Below are positions 19,115-27,720 of a stretch of DNA of 64,000 nucleotides, piece after piece; the stretch's first letter is position 1, and the number at the start of each line of letters is the position of its first letter. The notes under the pieces were generated by a model, which was not told the origin of the DNA, ran no database searches, and saw nothing but the letters and a program-made list of their open reading frames with translations. The stretch is from RPQJ01 sp963746325 (GTDB taxonomy: Bacteria > Pseudomonadota > Gammaproteobacteria > Steroidobacterales > Steroidobacteraceae). The translations under genes were made by a program, and so were the position numbers. The DNA lies in NCBI GenBank assembly GCA_963746325.1, contig CAVVBC010000003.1, positions 62,001 to 126,000 of the forward strand. The letters are read 5' to 3'.

Positions 19115-20711
19115 TCAGCGGGCGCCGACTCGCCGGGTCGCCGCGGACTCCGCGGCGGGCCGCATGTGCGACCGGTCGAGCTTCACCGGGAAGCGCCGGC
19201 GGATCTCGGCGTCGACGGCTTCGGTCACGTGGGACGGGAAGTGGTGACCGAGGATTTCCTCGACCTTGGCCATCGCGCGCTGCGCGATGTCGAGCGCCCC
19301 CTTGTTCGTTCCACTCGTTCGGGCTCTTGCGATCGCCGATCCCGGGGTAAAGGTACTCGGTCTGCATGAGTTGCAGCGTCTGCTCGCTGCCGAGGAAGTG
19401 CCCCGGACCATTGAGGCAGACGTCCCTGATCGTCTCGAACGAAAGCCGCTCGTCGTCGACGACGATGCCTTTGATCGTGCGCTGCGCCGCGCCGATGATG
19501 TCGTTGTCGATGATGAGGCTTTCGAGCGAGTAACCCAGCAGGCTGGCGTGCATGCCCGCCGACTCGTAGATCATGTTCGCGCCGGCATTGCCGACGAGCG
19601 CATGGTTCAGCGCCTTCTCGGCGCCGGCCTGGCCGTCCGGCAGCTTCGAATCGGTCATGCCCGACGCCGTGCCGCCGGTCAGGTCGTAGAAGTGCGACAT
19701 CTGCGCGGCCGCAGCCGAGAGCAATGCCTGCTCGGGGCTGCCGCCCGACATGGCGCCCGTGCGCAGGTCGGAGACGAAGCACCAGGTGCCGAAGATGGCC
19801 GGGTGCCCGGGCTTGATCGCGTTGACGTAGACGAGGCCCGCCAGGCACTCGGCCACTTCCTGCGCCAGGGCGCCTGCCAGCGCGGCCGGTGCGGTCGCTC
19901 CCGCCTGGCCGGCCGACAGCAACAGCACGGGCATGCCGCCACGCACCGCGACCTCGAGGCACTTGCAGGCGTCGGTCGCGAACTTCATGGGCGGCACCAC
20001 GAAGCAGTTCGACTGGCTCACGAACGGACGCTCGCGCCATTGCTTTTCGCCACCAGCGATCAGGTGCAGCATCTCGAGCGACGCCTCGACGTGCTCTGGC
20101 TGCACCCAGCTGCTGCCGACGTGCTTCGTCGTCGACGAGACGGCGGCGTAGCAGGTATTGAAGTCCATCTCGAACGGGTCCGGGATGTCGCGCGGCACCA
20201 CGGCGCGCTGGAAGAAGTGGATGTGCTCCATCAGGTCGACGATGCGGCCGATGTCGAACAGGTCCTTGATGGTCGATTCGCGGTAGCCGGTGCGAGGGTC
20301 GACCATGCTCACGGCGGCCCCGGCGGTGCCGAAGTACGAGCGCTTGCCCCACGGTTCGAGGTCGTAGCGCGGGTCCTGCGCGTGCAGCACGAAGTTCCGC
20401 GCCGCCTTGGCCAGCGTGTCCTCGACGAGGGAGGCGGGAAAGAGCAGCCGCCCGTTGTCGTTCAGCGTGCAACCCGCCTGCGTGAGGTACTCGACGCCGC
20501 TGGGGGGCGCGTCGGCGAGCCCCACTTCGGCCAGCAGGCGCAACGCAGTCCGATGGATCTTTTCGACGTCGGCGGGGGCCAGCGGCAGGTAGCGGCCAGA
20601 GGCCATGCCAGGCTGAACGGGGCGGAGGTGGTCGGGGAGGGGTGCGGCGCGCTGCGCCCGGCGGGCGTCGCGCCCGGACGGCCGACGGGCCGGGGGCGGG
20701 GAATCTGTCAC
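19115..20711 (-). CDS. MttB-family corrinoid methyltransferase (non-pyrrolysine), one frameshift near the C-terminus
   Basis: An about 531-residue MttB superfamily member. Visible blocks are EVGLADAPPSGVEYLTQAGC, FFQRAVVPRDIPDPFEMDFN, KHVGSSWVQPEHVEA, MPVLLLSAGQAGATAPAALA, and GTASGMTDSKLPDGQAGAEK. There is no in-frame TAG, so pyrrolysine is not used, as in MtgB glycine betaine methyltransferases. GTG 20711 is chosen because GGAG lies six bases upstream of it; a longer in-frame ORF reaches 20777. The frame shifts near 19318, in a run of five Gs; removing one joins NEQG to ALDIAQRAMAKVEEILGHHF. It heads an operon with two demethylating dehydrogenases. The methyl acceptor (a corrinoid protein) is not encoded nearby. 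Confidence 0.87.
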
Positions 20712-20797
20712 GGGCCACTCCGAAAAGGGTTGCAGCGGCGGGCGGTTGACCCGCCCGGGCGTGCGCAAGACTCGCATAAATAGTCCGCGGGCCGCCT

Positions 20798-20827
20798 AAA
20801 GTTTTATCTACCAGTCGGGAAAACTTT
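20798..20827. promoter_or_regulatory. Inverted repeat in the divergent mttB / aldehyde dehydrogenase intergenic region
   Basis: AAAGTTTT (20798-20805) and AAAACTTT (20820-20827) are perfect inverse complements separated by 14 bases. They sit in the most AT-rich part of the 218-base region between the divergent starts at 20711 and 20930. The two half-sites would be 22 bp apart centre to centre, about two helical turns, as for a dimeric regulator. The LysR-type protein encoded at the end of the rightward operon is one candidate ligand. The function is inferred from position. Confidence 0.4.
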
Positions 20828-20929
20828 GTGCCTCGCGCGGGTCACCGCGAGCAGTCGCAGGGGGTGTGAAGCCGCTAAACTTATCGGCCCGCCACCGCAC
20901 CCCTGCAGCCCAATGATTTCGAGGTCCAG

Positions 20930-22426
20930 ATGACCCTTCCACCAAGCCGTGCCGAGTGGCACCGGATGGCCGCCGAACTGCGGTACGCCACCGGACATTT
21001 CATCCACGGCGAGCACGTGCCGGGACGCGCAGCGCGCTTCACGGTCGTGAACCCGGCGACGGCCGAACCCCTGTGCGAAGTGGCGGCGGGTGGGGCAGCT
21101 GAAGTCGATGCCGCCGTCGCGAGCAGCCTCGCTGCCCATCGTGCCGGCGTGTGGCGCCGGCTGGCTCCCCGCGAGCGGCTCGAGATCCTCTACCGTCTCG
21201 CGGCACTCATCGACGAGCACACGGTCGAGTTCACGCTGCTCGATTCCCTGTGCATGGGCAAGCCCGTCCGTGACATGGTCGCGGTCGACGTGCCGCAGTC
21301 GTCGCTCACGTTCCGCTACTTCGCCGAGCTGTCCGACAAGGTCGAGAGCAAGGTCACCGCCACGCCCGCCGACGCGTTCCATTACACGCTGCGCGAGCCG
21401 CTGGGCGTCGTCGGCTGCATCACGCCCTGGAACTACCCGCTGATGCAGATCGCCTGGAAGATCGCCCCGGCGCTCGCAGCGGGCAACTGCGTGGTGCTCA
21501 AGGCCGCCGAGCAGGCGCCGCTTTCTGCGCTGCTGCTGGCCGAGCTCTTCGTCCGGGCCGGCGCACCGGCCGGCGTGCTCAACGTCGTCAGTGGCTCAGG
21601 GCTGGACGCCGGCGCGCCGCTCGCGCTGCACGCGGACGTCGCGAAGATTTCCTTCACGGGCTCGACCGTGACCGGCAAGAAGATGCTGGTCTATGCGGGC
21701 CAGTCGAACATGAAGCGCGTCAGCCTCGAATGCGGCGGCAAGTCGCCGCAGATCTTCCTGCACGATCTCGAGGACCTCGATCGCGCAGTCACCTACGCAA
21801 TCAACGGCATCTTCGGCGTGATGGGTGAGGTGTGCAGCGCCGGGTCGCGCCTGCTGGTCGACCGCCGGATCGCCGCGGACTTCACGCAGCGCTTCATCGA
21901 GCGCGGCCGCACGGCCTACGTCGCGGGCGACCCACTCGACCCGGCCACCAACATGGGCCCGCTGGTGACGCGGAAGCAGCACGAGCGCGTGCTCGGCTAC
22001 ATCCGCAAGGGCCGCGAGGAAGGTGCGACGCTCGCGTTCGGTGGCGACGTCCCTGACGGCCCGGGCTACTACGTGAATCCCACGCTGTTCACCGACGTCG
22101 ACAACCGCATGACGATCGCGCAGGAAGAAATCTTCGGCCCGGTCGCGACGCTCATCGAAGTCGACGGGCTCGACGACGCGCTGCGCGTCGCCAACGACAC
22201 GATCTACGGCCTGCAGGCCTCGGTGTGGACCAGCAACCTGCGCTCGGCGCACGAGGCCGTGCGCGGCCTCGAGGTCGGCACGCTCTACGTCAACTGCTGG
22301 GACCACGGCGACGCCACGATGCCGTTCCTGGGCTACAAGCAGTCGGGGCAGGGCGGCGACAAGTGCCTCGAGGGCCTGCTGAGTTACACGCAGACCAAGG
22401 CGGCGTGGATTCACCTGGGAACCTGA
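20930..22426 (+). CDS. NAD(P)-dependent aldehyde dehydrogenase, betaine-aldehyde-dehydrogenase-like
   Basis: An intact 498-residue aldehyde dehydrogenase. The catalytic residues are visible: Glu267 in SLECGGKSP and Cys302 in GEVCSAGSR; CITPWNYPLMQIAWKIAPAL and the FTGSTVTGKK motif form the cofactor site. YVNCWDHGDATMPFLGYKQS near the C-terminus is close to betaine and aminobutyraldehyde dehydrogenases. With a choline-dehydrogenase-like enzyme at 33022-34725, oxidation of betaine aldehyde to glycine betaine is the simplest role, but other amino-aldehydes are possible. It is divergent from mttB and starts an operon with cobS, which begins 5 bases after its stop. Confidence 0.85.
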   Translation: MTLPPSRAEWHRMAAELRYATGHFIHGEHVPGRAARFTVVNPATAEPLCEVAAGGAAEVDAAVASSLAAHRAGVWRRLAPRERLEILYRLAALIDEHTVEFTLLDSLCMGKPVRDMVAVDVPQSSLTFRYFAELSDKVESKVTATPADAFHYTLREPLGVVGCITPWNYPLMQIAWKIAPALAAGNCVVLKAAEQAPLSALLLAELFVRAGAPAGVLNVVSGSGLDAGAPLALHADVAKISFTGSTVTGKKMLVYAGQSNMKRVSLECGGKSPQIFLHDLEDLDRAVTYAINGIFGVMGEVCSAGSRLLVDRRIAADFTQRFIERGRTAYVAGDPLDPATNMGPLVTRKQHERVLGYIRKGREEGATLAFGGDVPDGPGYYVNPTLFTDVDNRMTIAQEEIFGPVATLIEVDGLDDALRVANDTIYGLQASVWTSNLRSAHEAVRGLEVGTLYVNCWDHGDATMPFLGYKQSGQGGDKCLEGLLSYTQTKAAWIHLGT

Positions 22427-22430
22427 CGCC

Positions 22431-23414
22431 ATGACGACCGGCGACGACCTGATCAACCTGCGACCCGACATCGAGGTGCCGGCGCGCGAGTTCGGCGTGA
22501 ACAGCGACATGCTGGTGCCGGCGTTTTCGCGGCACAGCGAATACGTGCCCGACCGCGACGACAGCTACCGGTTCGATCCCGACACCACGCTCGCGATCCT
22601 GGCGGGTTTCCGGCACAACCGCCGGGTCATGGTGCAGGGGTACCACGGCACCGGCAAATCGACGCACGTCGAGCAGGTGGCCGCGCGGCTCAACTGGCCG
22701 CTGATCCGCATCAACCTCGACGGTCACGTGAGCCGCATCGACCTGGTCGGTCGCGATGCGATCGTCGTCAGGGACGGCAGCCAGGTCACGGAGTTCCGCG
22801 AGGGGTTGCTGCCGTGGGCACTGCAGCGGCCGATCGCACTGGTATTCGACGAGTACGACGCGGGCCGGCCCGACGTGATGTTCGTGATCCAGCGCGTGCT
22901 CGAGGCGAGCGGCAAGCTGACGCTGCTCGACCAGAACCGCATCATCAGCCCGCACCCGTTCTTCCGGCTGTACGCGACCAGCAATACGATCGGCCTGGGC
23001 GACACCAGCGGCCTGTATCACGGCACGCAGCAGATCAACCAGGGCCAGATGGACCGCTGGTCGATCGTCACCACGCTCAACTACCTCGACCACGACGCCG
23101 AGGCCGCGATCGTGCTGGCCAAGTCGCCCGCCTACGACACCGACGCAGGTCGCCGCACGATCATGGCGATGGTCCGCGTGGCCGACATGACCCGCAACGG
23201 CTTCATGAACGGCGACATCTCCACGGTCATGAGCCCGCGCACCGTCATCGCCTGGGCCGAGAACGCCGAGATCTTCGGCGACGTCGGGCTCGCGTTCCGC
23301 GTCACGTTCCTCAACAAGTGCGACGAACTCGAGCGCACCACCGTGGCCGAGTTCTACCAGCGAGCGTTCGCCGCCGAGTTGCCGGAGGCGATCACCCGCG
23401 TGAAGGTCGTGTGA
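22431..23414 (+). CDS. cobS: Aerobic cobaltochelatase subunit CobS
   Basis: This 327-residue AAA+ ATPase closely resembles CobS of the CobNST complex, which inserts cobalt into hydrogenobyrinate a,c-diamide in aerobic B12 synthesis. The Walker A motif GYHGTGKSTH is at residues 70-79, Walker B ALVFDEYDAGRPDVMFVIQR at 136-155, and the downstream block TNTIGLGDTSGLYHGTQQI, read here as SNTIGLGDTSGLYHGTQQIN, is diagnostic. CNKCDELERTTVAEFYQRAF-like residues (FLNKCDELERTTVAEFYQR) close the protein. It lies between the aldehyde dehydrogenase and cobT, overlapping cobT by four bases (GTGA). No cobN or other corrin-ring gene is in the window. Confidence 0.95.
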   Translation: MTTGDDLINLRPDIEVPAREFGVNSDMLVPAFSRHSEYVPDRDDSYRFDPDTTLAILAGFRHNRRVMVQGYHGTGKSTHVEQVAARLNWPLIRINLDGHVSRIDLVGRDAIVVRDGSQVTEFREGLLPWALQRPIALVFDEYDAGRPDVMFVIQRVLEASGKLTLLDQNRIISPHPFFRLYATSNTIGLGDTSGLYHGTQQINQGQMDRWSIVTTLNYLDHDAEAAIVLAKSPAYDTDAGRRTIMAMVRVADMTRNGFMNGDISTVMSPRTVIAWAENAEIFGDVGLAFRVTFLNKCDELERTTVAEFYQRAFAAELPEAITRVKVV

Positions 23415-25289
23415 GCAACCGGCCACGCCAGGCGCCGCCTCGCGCCGGCGGAGCGCGGCGAACGCGCGCTGCTGCAGACCACCCGGGCGCTGGCGGGCTC
23501 GCAGGACCTCGACGTGAGCTTCGGGCCGTCGCTGCCGGGACAGACGCCCAACGCCGTGCGCCTGCCGGTGGTCAAGTGGCCGCTCACGGAGGCCGACGCC
23601 GCACGCGTGCGCGGCCACGCCGATCACCTGGCGCTGCGCAGCGCTTATCACGATCCGGTGCTGCACGCGCGGTTCCGCCCCGCCGGCAGCCGGGCGCGCG
23701 AGATCTTCGACGCGGTCGAGGACATGCGCTGCCAGTCGCTGGGCGGCAACGTGCTCGCGGGCGTGGCGCAGAACCTGACGGCTGCGCTGGTCGACCAGCT
23801 CACGCGCAAGACCGGCTCGACGCCGTTCGGCGCGCGGCCGTCGCCGATGGCGCAGGCGCTGGCGTTGCTCGTGCGCGAAAGGCTGACCGGCCTGGCGCCC
23901 CCGCCGGCCGCGGCCGAGCTCATGGCTCGCTGGCGCGACGACCTGCAGCAGCGAGCCCAGGAAGCGCTGGCGACGCTCTCCGCGAACGTGGATGACCAGC
24001 AGCAGTACGCGTTCGCGGTGCACGACCTGGTGAAGGACCTCGACCTCGGGCACGAACTGGGCATCGCAGCCGAGCGACGCCGCGCGGCAGAGAAGTCGCT
24101 CGAGGCCGACCGACCGGGTGAGGCGCCCGGCGCCGACCCCAGGCGCCGTCAAGAAGCAGGCCGGCACCCTCGAGCAGGATGCGCCGGAGCTGAAGGCGGG
24201 AGACGTCGTCGGCTCGCGCCTCGGTGCCAGCGACGAAGCCGAGCGCAAGCCGGAGCAGGAACCGTCCGGCGAGCGCCTGCAGACGCGAGCCGATGCACGA
24301 CGACTCCGACCACCCCAACCGGCATTACCGCGTCTTCACCACGGCGCACGATGCCATCGTCGGCGCGACCGAGCTCTGCAGCGACGACGAAATCAACCAG
24401 CTGCGCAACACGCTCGAGCGCGAGTCGCGCGCGCTGCAGCCCGCGGTCTCGCGGCTCGCGATCCGGCTCGAGCGATTGCTCATGGCGAAGCAGACGCGGC
24501 GCTGGCAGTTCGACCTGGAGGAGGGCGTGCTCGACGCGGCGCGCCTGGCGCGCGTGCTCACCGATCCGCTGGCGCCACTCGCGTTTCGCGAGGAATCGGC
24601 AGACCGATTTCAAGGATACGGTCGTCAGCATCCTGCTCGACAACTCGGGCTCGATGCGCGGGCGGCCGATCATGGTGGCCGCCCTGTGCGCCGACGTGCT
24701 GGCCCGCACGCTCGAGCGCTGCGGCGTCAAGGTCGAGATCCTGGGCTTCACGACGCGCGAATGGAGCGGCGGGCATGCACGCGAGGACTGGCTCAAGGCG
24801 GGCCGGCCTGCGGGCCCCGGGCGACTGACCGACCTGCGCTACATCGTCTACAAGCCGGCCGACGTGCCTTACCGGCGCACGCGCCGGCAACTCGGCGTGA
24901 TGCTCAAGGAAGACCTGCTCAAGGACAACGTCGACGGCGAGGCGCTGCTGTGGGCGCACGAGCGCCTGCTCCGGCGCAACGAGCAACGGCGCATCCTGAT
25001 GGCGATCTCGGACGGCGTGCCGTTGTGCGAGGCGACGCTGTCGGCGAATCCCGGCGGCTACCTCGAGCAGCACCTGCGCAACGTCGTGAAGTGGATCGAG
25101 ACGCGCTCGCCGGTCGAACTGGTCGCGATCGGCATCGGCCACGACGTCACGGACTTCTACCGGCGCGCCGTCGCGATTCCGGACGTCGAGCAACTCGGCA
25201 ACGCCATGATCGAGCAGCTGGCCGATTTGTTCGTCGCGCCGGGACAGCGTTCGAAGCGGGCCACGTCCCCAGCGAGGCAGAGAGCATGA
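23411..25289 (+). CDS. cobT: Aerobic cobaltochelatase subunit CobT, four or so frameshifts
   Basis: CobT pairs with CobS in the chelatase motor. The GTG start at 23411 overlaps the cobS stop. The N-terminal part (QDLDVSFGPSLPG; FDAVEDMRCQSLGGNVLAGV) is followed by an acidic, poorly conserved middle, then MHDDSDHPNRHYRVFTTAHD and a C-terminal von Willebrand A domain with the metal-ion site VVSILLDNSGSMRGRPIMVA and LMAISDGVPLCEATL. Frames change near 23440, 24140, 24280 and 24600; removing one G before ACCGATTTCAAGG restores TDFKDTVVSILLDNSGS. The corrected length is about 625 residues, normal for CobT. The stop overlaps the start of the next gene (ATGA). Confidence 0.92.
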
Positions 25290-25684
25290 CGCAGACTCAT
25301 CGTGGATCGTGCCTGTGCGGCGAGACCGTGTTCGAAGTGCACGGGTCGCTGCGCAACTCGATCGCCTGCCACTGCACGCAGTGTCGCAAGCAGACGGGAC
25401 ACTACCTGTCCGCCACCAGCGCGGCGACGAGCGACTTCCGGCTGCTGCGCGGCGAACACGTCCGCTGGTTCCGCGCGTCGGCGACGGCCCGCCGCGCCTT
25501 CTGCGGCCAATGCGGTTCGACGCTGTTCTGGCAGGCGGATGCCTCGCCGGAGCGAATTTCGATCGCCACCGGGTCGTTCGACGGCCCGACGGGGCTGGTG
25601 ACCGAGGGGCACATCTTCTGTGCCGACAAGGGTGACTATTACGTGATCCCCAACGAGGGTTATCAACGCGCGGGATGGGAGTGA
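25286..25684 (+). CDS. GFA/CENP-V-domain zinc protein (glutathione-dependent formaldehyde-activating enzyme-like)
   Basis: A 132-residue protein with the GFA zinc-binding pattern: CLCG at residues 9-12, CHCTQC at 28-33 and CGQCGS at 73-78, with TGSFDGPTGL in the last third. The fold is that of Gfa, reported to speed glutathione adduct formation with formaldehyde, although many family members have no proven activity. Its start overlaps the cobT stop. In a region rich in demethylating dehydrogenases, which leak formaldehyde when folate is lacking, a formaldehyde-related role is plausible but inferred. No partner S-hydroxymethylglutathione dehydrogenase is recognised with certainty nearby. Confidence 0.85.
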   Translation: MTQTHRGSCLCGETVFEVHGSLRNSIACHCTQCRKQTGHYLSATSAATSDFRLLRGEHVRWFRASATARRAFCGQCGSTLFWQADASPERISIATGSFDGPTGLVTEGHIFCADKGDYYVIPNEGYQRAGWE

Positions 25685-25690
25685 ATACGA

Positions 25691-26774
25691 TTGGCAGGCA
25701 CCGACGAGATTCCCTCCACGATGCACGCGGTGCTGCTGCGCGGCCACGGCGGACTCGAGCAGCTCGAGTTCCGCACCGACGTGGCCATGCCGCAACCCGG
25801 CGCAGGCGAGGTGCTGGTGCGCGTGGGCGCGGCTGCCGTCAACAACACGGACATCAATACACGCATCGGCTGGTACTCGAAGTCCGTCGCGACTGCCACC
25901 GACGACGACCGCGGCGGCGCAGGCTGCGCGGGACGGCAGCTGGTCCGGCAATCCGTTTCAGTTCCCGCGCATCCAGGGCATCGACGCATGCGGACACATC
26001 GTGGCCGTTGGGCTGGGAGTACCCGCGACACGAATCGGCGAGCGCGTATTGATCGACCCCGTCCTGCGTCCGGCCGATGGCAGCCTCGCGGGCGTCGGCT
26101 ATTTCGGCGCCGAACGCGACGGCGCGTTTGCGCAGTACGCCACGGCGCCTGCCGCCAATGCGCATCGCATCGAAAGCGCGCTCACCGACATCGAACTCGC
26201 CACGTTTCCGTGCGCTTATGGCACGGCCGAGAACCTGCTGACACGCGCCAACGTCACCCGCGGCGAAACCGTGCTGGTGACGGGCGCCTCCGGCGGCGTG
26301 GGCTCGGCGGCGGTGCAGCTGGCCACCGTGCGCGGCGCCCGCGTCATCGCCATGGCCAGCCGCAACAAGGTGCGCGAGGTGGCAGCGCTCGGAGCTGCCA
26401 GCGTCGTCGAGCGCGAGGCCAACCTGGTCGAGGTCCTGGGACGCGAGACCGTGGACGTGGTGGTGGATGTCGTGGGCGGACCCGCGTTCGCCTCGCTGCT
26501 CGACGTCTGCAAGCGCGGCGGGCGCTACGCGGTCGCCGGCGCGATCGCCGGACCGACGGTGCCGCTCGACCTGCGCACGCTCTACCTCAAGGACCTGAGC
26601 CTGTTCGGCTGCACCGTCACACCCCCGGCAGTGTTCGCACGGCTCGTGGACCTGATCCAGTCCGGGGCATTGCCGCCGCTGGTGCGCGCGGTCTACCCGC
26701 TGGCGGACATCGCGATTGCGCAATCCGACTTCCTCGGCAAGGCGCATACAGGCAAGATCGTGCTCGTGCCCTGA
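25691..26774 (+). CDS. MDR-superfamily zinc-type alcohol dehydrogenase / quinone oxidoreductase, one frameshift
   Basis: A medium-chain dehydrogenase/reductase. The N-terminal catalytic domain (MHAVLLRGHGGLEQLEF; GEVLVRVGAAAVNNTDINTR) is followed by a Rossmann domain with GASGGVGSAAVQLATVRGAR. The frame shifts near 25910, after which RDGSWSGNPFQFPRIQGIDA and CGHIVAVG continue the fold. The corrected length is about 360 residues. The classical catalytic-zinc cysteine is not evident in the NNTDINTRIGW region, so it may act like a zeta-crystallin-type quinone reductase. TTG 25691 follows GGGAG with 9-base spacing; ATG 25721 is the alternative start. It is the fifth gene of the aldehyde dehydrogenase-cobST operon. 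The substrate is unknown. Confidence 0.78.
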
Positions 26775-26787
26775 GCCGGAGAACCGT

Positions 26788-27693
26788 TTGCGCAACAAGA
26801 TCGACCTGCGAAAGCTGCCGCCGCTGAATGCCCTCAAGGGCTTCGAGGCCACCACCCGGCGCGAGAGTGTGCGCGAGGCCGCCGAAGAACTGTGCCTGAC
26901 CCATCCTGCAGTGAGCTACCAGATCCAGGTGCTGGAGCAGGACCTCGGGGTGCCCTTGTTCTCGCGCACCGGCCGCTCGCTGGTGCCCACGGCGGAGGGC
27001 CGGCTGCTGTACAAGCACGTGCGTATCGCGCTCGAGACGCTGATCGAGGGCGCCGAAAGCGTGCGCCGCACGCGCGCGGGCACGCCGCTGCGGGTGCAGA
27101 CCTACGTCACCGCATCGATCCGCTGGCTCGCGCGCAAGCTGCCGGACTTCGTGGCGAGCCATCCCGACGTGCGCCTGCAATTGAGCACCTGTGCGTTCGA
27201 CTGGGATTTCGACGAGTCGAGTGCCGACGTCGGGCTGGTGTACTGCGCCGAGGCGCCCGGTCCGGAGTACCGCTGGGTGCCGCTGTTCGAATACACCTTG
27301 AAGCCCGTCTGCAGCCCGGCACTGGCCGCCACGCTGGGGGCTGCTCCGTCGCCGCTCAAGTTGCTGGAACTGCCACTGGTCGAGATCTACTCCGAGCAGC
27401 ACAACTGGGACATCTGGTTCGAGGCGGCGCAGCTGCAGTATTCGACCCGGCCGGCCATCGTCGTGGACACGCTCGCCGTCGCGCTCGAGATCGCGCTGCA
27501 AGGCAAGGGCGTGGCGCTCGTGAACGGACCCTACGCGGACGAAGACCTGGCCGCGGGTCGCCTGGTGCAGCCGGTGCAGCACCAGGTGACGTGCCCCGGG
27601 GCCTGGGGACTGATCTGCCGTCAGGACGCGTATGCCAACGAGCGCGTGAAGGCTTTCATGGACTGGCTCGGAGGCGCCGCACCCGCCGCCTGA
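26788..27693 (+). CDS. LysR-type transcriptional regulator, GcvA-like
   Basis: A 301-residue LysR-family protein. The N-terminal winged helix-turn-helix is clear (LPPLNALKGFEATTRRESVR; HPAVSYQIQVLEQDLGVPLF; GRSLVPTAEGRLLYKHVRIA). The effector domain (VQTYVTASIRWLARKLPDF; YSEQHNWDIWFEAA) resembles GcvA, regulator of the glycine cleavage system. The start is TTG 26788, chosen because CGGAGAA sits just upstream and it follows the previous stop by 13 bases. It ends the rightward operon and may control it or the divergent mttB operon in response to glycine or another amino acid. The end converges on the esterase gene. Confidence 0.9.
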   Translation: MRNKIDLRKLPPLNALKGFEATTRRESVREAAEELCLTHPAVSYQIQVLEQDLGVPLFSRTGRSLVPTAEGRLLYKHVRIALETLIEGAESVRRTRAGTPLRVQTYVTASIRWLARKLPDFVASHPDVRLQLSTCAFDWDFDESSADVGLVYCAEAPGPEYRWVPLFEYTLKPVCSPALAATLGAAPSPLKLLELPLVEIYSEQHNWDIWFEAAQLQYSTRPAIVVDTLAVALEIALQGKGVALVNGPYADEDLAAGRLVQPVQHQVTCPGAWGLICRQDAYANERVKAFMDWLGGAAPAA

Positions 27694-27720
27694 TTGGCTG
27701 CCGGCTGCAAGCGACCCTGC

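Noticed and set aside
1..20711. Pyrrolysine-containing MttB with read-through amber codon
   Set aside because: No in-frame TAG interrupts either MttB-type gene, and no pylTSBCD genes are seen.
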